In this document: in pieces, positions 1-7,465 of the stretch
Position numbering within the stretch: position 1 is the stretch's first letter
Layout of the letters: every line of letters begins with the position of its first letter
Assembly (NCBI GenBank): GCA_937873665.1
Contig: CALMYW010000141.1
Span: forward strand, 1-13,809
Source of the DNA: an uncultured Sphingorhabdus sp.
GTDB lineage: Bacteria > Pseudomonadota > Alphaproteobacteria > Sphingomonadales > Sphingomonadaceae
Direction of reading: 5' to 3'
Length of the DNA: 13,809 nt
The notes under the pieces: generated by a model
Database searches by the model: none
What the model saw: the letters and a program-made list of their open reading frames with translations, nothing else
What the model was told of the DNA's origin: nothing
Program-made: the position numbers and the translations under genes

Positions 1-893
1 CAAGGTAAAGGGTGGTCCGCAATTGGGGGGAGCCCCGGGGAATCAAGGCGTCCAACCGGCGCCTCTCCGTCTTCCTCAAAAATCTGATGGGGGTGAAACC
101 GCCATGCCCGCGCACGTTCGACGGCCCAAGGGCGGATTCGCAATACGATGTCATGGGCGTCCTCGCGCCAGATGCCAAAGCTCTCGGCCATCCACCTATC
201 GAGGTCCCAGTCATCCGGCGGCGAAGCTACTAATCCGCTTTCGCGGACATTGGTCATTCGGTCGAGACGGAAGGTGTATGGCGGATCATCCCGATCCGGC
301 ATCTTGCCCAGCAAGTAGGTGATCGGCCCGTGGATCAGACCATACGGCACTACACGCCGCCAAGATGGTTCGTCCGCCCATTCAGGCTGATAGTCGAAGT
401 CGACGCAATGGCTGGCAAGGATCGATGATTGAATAGTGGTCAGATCTTCAGGCGAGGCAATCACCGCTGGTCCTGCCGCTACGCGTGAACGTTGGAGCCG
501 TGTGAGCAGGTCAAGATCATTGTCGATACGGCGGCGTTCGCTGCTGTCGAATGCCATCTTCACCTTAGAGAGCAGCTTTTCCAAGGCTTGAGTGTTGGCG
601 GTTCCGTCCCGGCGCCCCGCTTCGACCACAGCCTGAAGCGCAGCTACTTCAGCGGAATTTGGACGCGTGTACGCACGCCCTGGACTATCCTTGATGCGAA
701 ATCGCTTTGTGCGGCCATCGACGGCCTCGTCGAGATCAAAGTGGATAAGTATGACATTGCGTATCCGCTCAACGGTGCGGCGGTTGACGCTCAGTAAATC
801 GGCCATTTCATCAAGGGTGAGCCCTTCAATGCTTTCGCTGAGGGCGTGCACCAGCTTCAATGTTCGGTCGAGATTGCTCAAACGATTGGTCAT
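1..893 (-). CDS. WYL-domain transcriptional regulator with N-terminal HTH (C-terminus off the window)
   Basis: Reading leftwards from ATG at 893, the frame stays open for 297 codons to the window edge, so the stop lies outside. Residues 25-48 form a helix-turn-helix (LTLDEMADLLSVNRRTVERI), followed by a short wing with GRTKRFRI. A WYL domain follows at about 155-215: CVDFDYQ at 163-169, a degenerate WYL core ITYLL (Y193), and FRLDRM at 208-213. After it comes a WCX-like region with DIVLRIRPWAVERARAW and a later HPHQ. WYL proteins of about 300-330 residues are dimeric DNA-binding regulators whose WYL domain senses a ligand, often nucleic acid or a nucleotide. Several (BrxR, CapW) repress phage-defence operons. 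The gene is divergent from the six-gene operon starting at 995, so I infer that it controls both itself and that operon. The fold assignment is strong; the ligand and the sign of regulation are unknown. Confidence 0.88.
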   Translation of the reverse strand, partial: MTNRLSNLDRTLKLVHALSESIEGLTLDEMADLLSVNRRTVERIRNVILIHFDLDEAVDGRTKRFRIKDSPGRAYTRPNSAEVAALQAVVEAGRRDGTANTQALEKLLSKVKMAFDSSERRRIDNDLDLLTRLQRSRVAAGPAVIASPEDLTTIQSSILASHCVDFDYQPEWADEPSWRRVVPYGLIHGPITYLLGKMPDRDDPPYTFRLDRMTNVRESGLVASPPDDWDLDRWMAESFGIWREDAHDIVLRIRPWAVERARAWRFHPHQIFEEDGEAPVGRLDSPGLPPIADHPLP

Positions 894-955
894 GAGCGCA
901 TTGCTAACTTCTTAGGATAAAAGGACAAGCCCATAGCCAGCTCGTCCACAGTTTA

Positions 956-974
956 TGCGACCAATTTTGTCGCA
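956..974. promoter_or_regulatory. Candidate operator: inverted repeat in the divergent promoter region
   Basis: TGCGAC (956-961) and GTCGCA (969-974) are perfect 6-base inverted arms around a 7-base AT-rich spacer (CAATTTT). The spacer itself continues the symmetry except at one pair. It lies in the 101-base gap (894-994) between the WYL regulator and the AAA+ gene, 20 bases before the first ATG of the operon. WYL regulators of defence loci are known to bind inverted repeats in such positions. I infer an operator. I could not assign convincing -35/-10 boxes or a strong Shine-Dalgarno on either strand in this gap. Confidence 0.45.
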
Positions 975-994
975 GGTGCATGTTGGGTTAGGGT

Positions 995-3073
995 ATGAGA
1001 AAAATCGACACCCACCTCGCTAAACACCTGTCCGAATCACGCAGTCCCAGCTCCCGCACAGCAACATGTTCGTTGGGTGAAACTGCCCATTTTGCGCATG
1101 CCGCAGCGTCAGTGCTGATGGCGCTGACAGCGCAGCAGATCACCAAATGTGGCGAGGATCTGCTCGAACTCATTGAGCGAGAGGTACCCGTTGCTGCGAT
1201 TCGGAAGGTGAGCGATCGCGAAAGACCCACTCTTAAAGAGATGCGCGCTATTGCTGAGCAACTCGCTCGAAAGCGCAACCGTTCGACTCCCCTTGACCGC
1301 GTGCTTGGATGGGTCGCGGACATATTTGAACTCGACGAAACTGAACGCGTGGTGCTCGCTGTGGTGGCTCGGTGGGGAAAATTTGAAAGCTGGCGTGACC
1401 TCGTGCGCCGTGCGCCAAACGGCTGCAGTAATCTGTCTCCGAGCGTAATTGCACGGCTTGCTGATCGCCCAACCAGCTTGGTCGAACAGAAGTTGATGCC
1501 AGGATCGCCGTTGCTATCGGGACGGCTGCTCCATGATGATCAAGACGGCGAATACAGCCTCAGTCGCCTGCTGCGGCGCCTTGTCCGCGTTCATGCCAAT
1601 TCACATGAGGATCTCCTTCGTTGGCTAATGCCCACCGCCGAGGCTAGCGCGCTATTCTGGGATGATTTCGATCACCTTGGTCCTGTGCGCGCGGTGGCGG
1701 AAAAGGTGGTGGCCACTCGCGAGCCGGTCAGCATCCTACTCTTCGGGGAACCCGGCACTGGCAAAACTGAATTTGCCCGGCTTCTTGCTTCGCGAGTGGG
1801 CCGTAGTGCGCTTTTTGCTGGCCTTGCCGATGACCAGGGAATGGAGCCTGATCGCAGTGAACGCCTCGATCACTTGATGTTGTTGCGAGCTTTGTGCCGC
1901 AATCAACCCACAAACGTCATCGTCGTTGACGAAGCTGACGACGTGCTGGTGCTGAGTGAGCGGAAGGGATCTTCCAAGCAATGGATCAATCGATTGGTCG
2001 AGGATCCCAGCGTAACGACAATTTGGATCGTCAATCGCCGTACCCGGCTCGATCCGGCAGTTTTGCGACGCATGACATTGGCAATCGGCTTTGATTGTCC
2101 TCGGCTTCCTGTGCGCGAGCGAATCGTGAAGCGGGCCGCAGCGGCAAAATCGATCTCCTTGAGCTCGGCCGAAATGCAGGAGATCGCCGGTCTCAAGACG
2201 TACCCCGCAGTGGTCGCCTCGGGCCTGCGCGCGGCGCAGCTGGCTTCAGGTGGTGCCGATGTAGCCAAGACCGCTATTCACAGCGTGATGCGTGCGTTGG
2301 GCCAATCGCGCGCTCCCGAGATCATGGCACCTGCAGTCTATGACCCGCTCCTTTCACAGGCGGATATCGATCTAGCCCGCCTTGCCGAGCGTCTTGCAGC
2401 AGCTCCGGAACGGGGCTGGAGCCTGCTGCTGTCTGGTCCATCTGGCACCGGAAAATCAGCTTTCGCGCGCCATCTGGCAGCAAGATTGGGAAGCGAAGTC
2501 GAGTATCGGCGATGCTCCGATCTGATGAGCCCCTACGTGGGGGAGACCGAACAAAACATTGCCGAAGCATTCGCCACCGCCGCCGAACGCGAGGCCCTGC
2601 TATTGATCGATGAAGCGGACAGCTTCCTCTATCGCCGAGAGGCTGGACAACGCAGCTGGGAGGTCAGCCAGGTCAATGAGATGCTGGTGCAAATGGAGCA
2701 TCTACGCACACCATTTGTGGCAACCACCAACCTAGCCGACAAGCTCGATCCGGCCTCCCAGCGCCGGTTCACCCTGCGCGTTGCATTTCAGCCGATGACA
2801 GCGCAGCAGGCTCGCCGCTTGTTCCGCGCTCAGTTCGGCCAGGACTGGCCGATGAACTGGCCCGTGCATGAGAGTCATACGCCCGGTGATTTCGCCGTCG
2901 TCGCGCATAGGGCACGGTTGTTGGGCGAAGTGGATCCGATGATCCTGTTACGCTGGCTGAGGGAGGAAATTGAGGCCCGCGGCGATAGCGCGCGCGGCAC
3001 GATGGGGTTTCATGTCCCGGTCGCCGGCACACGCATTGGGCCTTTGAAGTTGGAGGAGCAAGAGGCTGCATGA
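995..3073 (+). CDS. Tandem AAA+ ATPase (two ATPase modules), first gene of the putative defence operon
   Basis: This 692-residue protein has a helical N-terminal region (about 45-220) and two AAA modules. Module 1 has Walker A GEPGTGKT (251-258) and Walker B VIVVDEADD (D312, E313), then LDPAVLRRM, a second-region-of-homology-like stretch. Module 2 has GPSGTGKS (481-488), YVGETEQNI, Walker B LLLIDEAD (D539, E540), sensor-1 ATTN and an arginine-finger-like RRF. Both modules look competent for ATP hydrolysis, and the second is closest to classical AAA-clade remodelling ATPases. Its role is inferred to be an ATP-driven remodeller or regulator for the nucleases that follow; it ends in a 4-base ATGA overlap with the exonuclease. 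The ATG at 995 directly follows an in-frame TAG at 989 and has a poor ribosome site. ATG 1118 (residue 42) is a real alternative, since residues 1-41 look non-domain. Neither start is proven. Confidence 0.85.
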   Translation: MRKIDTHLAKHLSESRSPSSRTATCSLGETAHFAHAAASVLMALTAQQITKCGEDLLELIEREVPVAAIRKVSDRERPTLKEMRAIAEQLARKRNRSTPLDRVLGWVADIFELDETERVVLAVVARWGKFESWRDLVRRAPNGCSNLSPSVIARLADRPTSLVEQKLMPGSPLLSGRLLHDDQDGEYSLSRLLRRLVRVHANSHEDLLRWLMPTAEASALFWDDFDHLGPVRAVAEKVVATREPVSILLFGEPGTGKTEFARLLASRVGRSALFAGLADDQGMEPDRSERLDHLMLLRALCRNQPTNVIVVDEADDVLVLSERKGSSKQWINRLVEDPSVTTIWIVNRRTRLDPAVLRRMTLAIGFDCPRLPVRERIVKRAAAAKSISLSSAEMQEIAGLKTYPAVVASGLRAAQLASGGADVAKTAIHSVMRALGQSRAPEIMAPAVYDPLLSQADIDLARLAERLAAAPERGWSLLLSGPSGTGKSAFARHLAARLGSEVEYRRCSDLMSPYVGETEQNIAEAFATAAEREALLLIDEADSFLYRREAGQRSWEVSQVNEMLVQMEHLRTPFVATTNLADKLDPASQRRFTLRVAFQPMTAQQARRLFRAQFGQDWPMNWPVHESHTPGDFAVVAHRARLLGEVDPMILLRWLREEIEARGDSARGTMGFHVPVAGTRIGPLKLEEQEAA

Positions 3074-3648
3074 ATTTCCCGCTCATCGTGCTCGACTTCG
3101 AAGCCAGCTCCCTTAGCGATATAAGCTACCCCATCGAGGTTGGAGTGGCACTGGCCCTTAAAGTGGACGGGCCGATCCGCGTCTGGTCGAGCCTGATCCA
3201 ACCTGGACGCGACTGGACATTTCGCCAAGACTGGGACCCGGCGGCTGAAAGGGTGCACCACATTCCGCCAGCTCTATTGGCGACTGGGCAAACTCCGTCC
3301 GAGGTGGCCAAGGCACTCAACGCTATCATCGGACCGGTAGGTCAGGCCTATTGCGACGGCGGGCACTACGATGGCTTGTGGCTCGAACGCTTGTTCAAAG
3401 CGGCCAGGGTCGAACCCGCGTTCGTGCTCTGGGATTTAGCTCGGCTGTTTCTGCCCAATCGCACGCTGTTTCGTCGCTTCGGCGCGATCCTCGACGAAAG
3501 TTTTGCTCCGCACCGGGCGGGTGCGGACGCAGCGCGTTTGTGTGCGGCGCTGGTCCGGGCGGACCATGGCGTGAGTTCCGTGGATATCTTGAGCACGGAT
3601 GTCGATGGGATGACTAAGTGCCTCGCGCGACACAAAAACACAGCCTAA
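3070..3648 (+). CDS. DEDDh-type 3'-5' exonuclease (DnaQ-like), stand-alone
   Basis: A compact 192-residue protein that is essentially one RNase-T/DnaQ fold. The catalytic set is complete: D9 and E11 in IVLDFEASS (Exo I), D101 in CDGGHYDGLW (Exo II), and H148 plus D153 in HRAGADAA (Exo III, h-type). HHIPPALL (63-70) matches the usual H-x-I substrate-strand segment. Family knowledge predicts two-metal hydrolysis of single-stranded DNA or RNA from the 3' end. There is no signal peptide or membrane segment, so it acts in the cytoplasm. Its ATG lies inside the stop of the AAA+ gene (ATGA), preceded by GGAGGAG at 3052-3058 and AGAGG at 3061-3065, so translation is probably coupled. In this context it could degrade ends made by the downstream endonucleases or nick-processed phage DNA; this is inference. 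Confidence 0.87.
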   Translation: MNFPLIVLDFEASSLSDISYPIEVGVALALKVDGPIRVWSSLIQPGRDWTFRQDWDPAAERVHHIPPALLATGQTPSEVAKALNAIIGPVGQAYCDGGHYDGLWLERLFKAARVEPAFVLWDLARLFLPNRTLFRRFGAILDESFAPHRAGADAARLCAALVRADHGVSSVDILSTDVDGMTKCLARHKNTA

Positions 3649-6200
3649 TGACACCTCGAACCGAGGTTCTTCGGCAAACTATGGATTATGCGGGGGATAC
3701 CGTGGGCACTTTTTCGTCAGATCCGCAGTTTCTTACATTGCCGCAGATCGCTGGCTGGCAAATTGACACTGCGCCCGCATGTGTTGGTGAGGTCATGGCT
3801 GATCTTCCCGCACTTCAACGTGGTGCCGTTTGGAATGTGCGGCAAATAGAAGAGCTATGGGATTCAATCCTACGGGGCTTTCCCATTGGTGCGTTCACAA
3901 TTTCGCCCCCAGATGGGGCATTAGGCCGGCAGGATTTTAAGCACCAGACTCAGGGATTTAGCCAAAAAACAGCTACTCATCTCCTGCTGGATGGCCAACA
4001 ACGCGCCACTGCGATTGCACTCGCATTCGATTCAATCTGGGTGCGCCAGGACTGTATGGCAAAGGGTGCCCTGTGGATCGACATCTCGGAGCCCCCAAAG
4101 GATCACGAGCGCCGGTATATTTTCCGCGCTTTGACCCGTGCCCACCCATGGGGATACAGCCGTAACAATCCCGGGGACCGGCTCGGAAGTGCCGCAATTC
4201 GGGCAGCACTACGTTGTTTTCAGCTTGTGGTTGGCAGGAATGCCAAAAGCCGACCTTCCGATTTTGCACTGCAAGAGGTTTGGCCTTGGGAGGCCGTTGC
4301 ACCGGTCCCGGTCGCATTCATCATACAATCCGTTATCGATTTTCCCGGCGACCCAGATGCCGCAATAAGGCGGATCGAAATGCGGATGCAGTCGCTTCCG
4401 CTTATGTCCGGGCAGTATGAAAGTCTGCAGGACCCGGATCACACAATAAGCACCGCGACGAAAAAGTTGGAGGAGCAGCGACTTGCCCTCAAAAACTTGT
4501 TTCAATTGGATTCAATAACATATGGCCGACTAAAGCAGGTGATCGCGCAGTTTGACAAAATAATATCGCAGCATCCGTATCGAGTTCCGGCTCTGGTCTT
4601 GGATCTAGACGATGCAAATGCAGTTTGCAGCAGCTCAGGCGAAGATGGGTCTCAAACTGGTAAAGACGACATAGAACTTCTGTTTGTTCGCCTCAATGCA
4701 AGCGGTACTGCATTGTCGGGGGAAGAGCTAATCTACTCCTTGATCAAGGCGCGTTGGCCCGATGTTGCCGAGTGGATGCAGCGCCTTGAGCGCCGACCAG
4801 CGCTTCCCTCCCGGGTTGCGGCTCTTTGCGTCCGACTAGTTTTGGCGCGCCATAATGCGGACGAGTCCAGCCAAATGATTGATAAATCTACTATGCCTCG
4901 GATGCCTACTATGGTCGAATTCCGCAGGCATATGAGAAATGAATCTTATAGCGCCTCACTGAAAGATTTTCTCGATAATCGCGCAAAACAGCTTTTCGCC
5001 GATGCTTGGGCATTCTTGGCAATGCCAGCAGGAGGTAAGGCAAAGGTGGATTTTCGGCTCCTGCCGTCACAGATCGTTGACCTGGCTCAACGCTCGCCGG
5101 ATGTATTTTTGCTTCTACTACGCTGGCTGGATAGACTGCATGATGCAGACATTGCCGTCGCAGACATCGACAAGAAGATTCATCGTCGGACGTTAGGCTT
5201 TTTGACGTCGATTGCTTGGTTTGCGCCAGACAAGGAGAAGGCGTGCGCTTCGGTTTGGAGGGGCCTTGAGGAAGGCAGCGATCGTTCGAAACTGTTGGAT
5301 CGGTTTAACAAGACGCGATTCAAAGACGCATGCCGCCTCAGCAAGCAATCAAAACTCCAAATGATCCCGCTGCCCGCGCCGGAATTGCTGGGAAGGGTTT
5401 GCAAGCGTTTTATTCATGGGGGCAACACGTCCCAAACAAGAGAACTCGCCACAGTACATTTTCAGAGCGGCAAATTTTGGACAGATAATAACTGGTGGTA
5501 TGAACAATTTGTGCCAGTATTGACAGAGCAGGTAAGCGCAGAATGGCAAGAGCGCCTGACGCCCAGAGATCAGGATGAACCTGAAGATATTGGGATGTTT
5601 ACTAATGAAGCGGCGCAGCGATTTCTTGACTCGCTGCACGCGGGAAAAAATACAGTCCTAGTCTATGCCCAGCGAGAATACTTGCAAAATTGGTATCCTG
5701 ATTTTGACCCATCACTCCCAGAGATGATGGAGGACAATAATCGACCGTGGGATTGGGATCACATTCTGCCTGAGAGCCTGATCAGAGGAAAGCATAGAAT
5801 ACCGCAAAGCGCCCGAGATTGGATCAGTTCGATAGGCAATCTACGCGCATGGCCCCTCGAAGCGAATCGCTCTGACGGGAATACCCCGCCTATCCATAAA
5901 TTGAGCCGCATCTCGGGCGAAGACAATTCGTACGGATTCAAAGACTCAATCGATCTTCGCAAAGCATCATTTATTTTTGACGAAAGCGACTGGCCGCACT
6001 GGAAGAATTCGGTTCCAATTGAACGGGATGGGAATATTTCTGAAACAAGCTACCTTTCTAATAAGCACGTTGGAAATGAGGAGTGGCAGGTCGATTATAG
6101 CAAAAACCGAATTAGTGCGATCACAGCTATCGTTACCAGATTTATCGCTATTTATGAAAATTGGTATCGCGAAATGAGGATTGGAGACCTTCATCAATGA
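3648..6200 (+). CDS. DUF262 / HNH (DUF1524-like) endonuclease, GmrSD-like
   Basis: The N-terminal part is a DUF262 (GmrS-like, ParB/Srx-type) domain: LQRGAVWNVRQIEELWDSIL, then the signature LLLDGQQRATA (D115, R119 from the ATG at 3648) and LFVRLNASGTALSGEELIYS. The C-terminus carries a DUF1524-type HNH centre, WDWDHILPESL (H705), followed by SIGNLRAWPLEANRSDGN. In GmrSD-type enzymes DUF262 hydrolyses NTP and the HNH part cuts DNA, classically with modified cytosines. At 850 residues it is longer than usual, with an extra middle region of unassigned function. I chose ATG 3648 because it overlaps the exonuclease stop as TAATG; GTG 3618 in the same frame would add 10 residues. Much of the second half is clearly poorer in G+C (three hand-counted 60-base lines 38-43%) than its neighbours (62-67%), suggesting separate acquisition. 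Confidence 0.85.
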   Translation: MTPRTEVLRQTMDYAGDTVGTFSSDPQFLTLPQIAGWQIDTAPACVGEVMADLPALQRGAVWNVRQIEELWDSILRGFPIGAFTISPPDGALGRQDFKHQTQGFSQKTATHLLLDGQQRATAIALAFDSIWVRQDCMAKGALWIDISEPPKDHERRYIFRALTRAHPWGYSRNNPGDRLGSAAIRAALRCFQLVVGRNAKSRPSDFALQEVWPWEAVAPVPVAFIIQSVIDFPGDPDAAIRRIEMRMQSLPLMSGQYESLQDPDHTISTATKKLEEQRLALKNLFQLDSITYGRLKQVIAQFDKIISQHPYRVPALVLDLDDANAVCSSSGEDGSQTGKDDIELLFVRLNASGTALSGEELIYSLIKARWPDVAEWMQRLERRPALPSRVAALCVRLVLARHNADESSQMIDKSTMPRMPTMVEFRRHMRNESYSASLKDFLDNRAKQLFADAWAFLAMPAGGKAKVDFRLLPSQIVDLAQRSPDVFLLLLRWLDRLHDADIAVADIDKKIHRRTLGFLTSIAWFAPDKEKACASVWRGLEEGSDRSKLLDRFNKTRFKDACRLSKQSKLQMIPLPAPELLGRVCKRFIHGGNTSQTRELATVHFQSGKFWTDNNWWYEQFVPVLTEQVSAEWQERLTPRDQDEPEDIGMFTNEAAQRFLDSLHAGKNTVLVYAQREYLQNWYPDFDPSLPEMMEDNNRPWDWDHILPESLIRGKHRIPQSARDWISSIGNLRAWPLEANRSDGNTPPIHKLSRISGEDNSYGFKDSIDLRKASFIFDESDWPHWKNSVPIERDGNISETSYLSNKHVGNEEWQVDYSKNRISAITAIVTRFIAIYENWYREMRIGDLHQ

Positions 6201-6220
6201 TACGGGCATTGGGTATATCC

Positions 6221-6225
6221 GGAGG
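6221..6225 (+). promoter_or_regulatory. Strong ribosome binding site for the DUF6361-like gene
   Basis: GGAGG at 6221-6225, 10 bases before ATG 6236, is the best Shine-Dalgarno in the operon. It sits in the only real gap between operon genes (6201-6235, 35 bases). It fixes the start of the next gene and marks a place where translation begins afresh rather than by coupling. Confidence 0.7.
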
Positions 6226-6235
6226 TTGTTGATTT

Positions 6236-7465
6236 ATGGTCAAGGCGAAGCTTGCTCGCCGAAAGGCACTGGCAGGGGCCGAGCCTGCGCTCGGTTGGAC
6301 CTTTCTGTCGCGCGACGCCTTGGCCAAAGCCAAGGCGCAGATGGACGAAGAGTCGATGGGAGTGCGCGACGAGATCGGCTTCCTTACGATTCACCAAAGA
6401 TACGCTGATCGCTTCTTTCCCGGGACGTCGGTACTGCACACCCGCGCGCGCTATGCGTTGTTCGTTCCGTGGCACTTTGGCGATCTTGCTGGCCTGACGG
6501 GGCCGGCCGCTCAACGTGCGCTGCAGGAGCGCGAGCGCATTTTGGCAGGCCGATTGCGCGACGCGGGTGAGGCGCAGGTGATCGGAAGCCGCATATTCCC
6601 AAAGCCCTCGAGCCAACCCCCTTCAACGGTCTATTGGAATGCGCTGGCAACGTGGGGGATTTTGCGACCGCGCCCAGACGGACGCACGGTTTCGCGCGCG
6701 CAAGCGCATCGATTACTCAAGGCCGCTGGCGGTGCCACTGACGACGATGATCAGCCGCTCCTTGGTTATGAGCCACCATTTGTGCGGTTGCCGGACCAGC
6801 CCAAAAACTGGCTCAAGGGCGAAATATCGCTACAGTTGGAGCCGCTTGAGGCAGAATTTCTGAGGGACCGACTTTCGCAATTGCGTCGACCAGGTTCGCA
6901 TGAGCTTTCACTTCTTGCTCAATTGGCCCGCACTCAGACGGCACCCTCCGACAGCTTATGGGGCGAGGAAACCTACGCGGTTGCTGGCAGCGATGCCCAT
7001 CCTCTAGATCGCGCGCGGCAGGCAGCAAGCCTCGCTGGGATAGGTCGGGCGATCTATGACGCCCTGCTTGAGCGTATTGTCGAGGATGAGGACAATGGAC
7101 AGTCGATGCGCCGCCACCGGGTTCACCTCGCTCAGATGGTCGAAACGCATGGATCGGAAGCGGCCTCGCTCGACTTGGCTGGTTTAGAGCAGGATATCGG
7201 CGCACTGCCACCGAAATTGCATGCTGTCGTTGCAGCTACGCGGGTGTGGGCGACAAGCAGTGGCCACGATCTAGATGAGCTGCTGGATATTTATGTCGCG
7301 GCCGAAGCACGCAAAGGGCCGCGGGCACGACTTGCCCAAACGCCGAATGGTCGAACTCGGCGACGCGAATGGGCGACCGATGAACATGGGCTCGCCGGAC
7401 CGCTGCACTACCGTTGGGACCAGGTCCACACGCTGCTCACTGATCTTGTTGAGGTAGCTCGATGA
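6236..7465 (+). CDS. DUF6361-like protein, function unknown
   Basis: This 409-residue soluble protein resembles the DUF6361 family. Its N-terminus has LGWTFLSRDALAKA (about 19-32), then YADRFFPGTSVLHTRARY followed by FVPWHF, and STVYWNALATWGILRP near 125-140. I recognise the family from this F-PGTS-x-x-x-TRARY-x-x-F-x-PW pattern, not from a search. No nuclease or ATPase motif is visible. DUF6361 proteins are, as I recall, typically encoded beside PLD-type nucleases and helicases, exactly as here. The start is fixed by GGAGG 10 bases upstream. The stop overlaps the next gene's start (ATGA at 7462-7465), so it is probably made in step with the PLD protein and may be its partner. A target-recognition or adaptor role is speculation. 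Confidence 0.72.
   Translation: MVKAKLARRKALAGAEPALGWTFLSRDALAKAKAQMDEESMGVRDEIGFLTIHQRYADRFFPGTSVLHTRARYALFVPWHFGDLAGLTGPAAQRALQERERILAGRLRDAGEAQVIGSRIFPKPSSQPPSTVYWNALATWGILRPRPDGRTVSRAQAHRLLKAAGGATDDDDQPLLGYEPPFVRLPDQPKNWLKGEISLQLEPLEAEFLRDRLSQLRRPGSHELSLLAQLARTQTAPSDSLWGEETYAVAGSDAHPLDRARQAASLAGIGRAIYDALLERIVEDEDNGQSMRRHRVHLAQMVETHGSEAASLDLAGLEQDIGALPPKLHAVVAATRVWATSSGHDLDELLDIYVAAEARKGPRARLAQTPNGRTRRREWATDEHGLAGPLHYRWDQVHTLLTDLVEVAR

Noticed and set aside
12..915. Four plus-strand open frames in the first 0.9 kb (12-233, 23-322, 492-797, 667-915)
   Set aside because: They overlap each other and lie antisense to the continuous 297-codon WYL regulator frame, whose domains are recognisable. 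Their translations are arginine/proline/serine-rich shadows.
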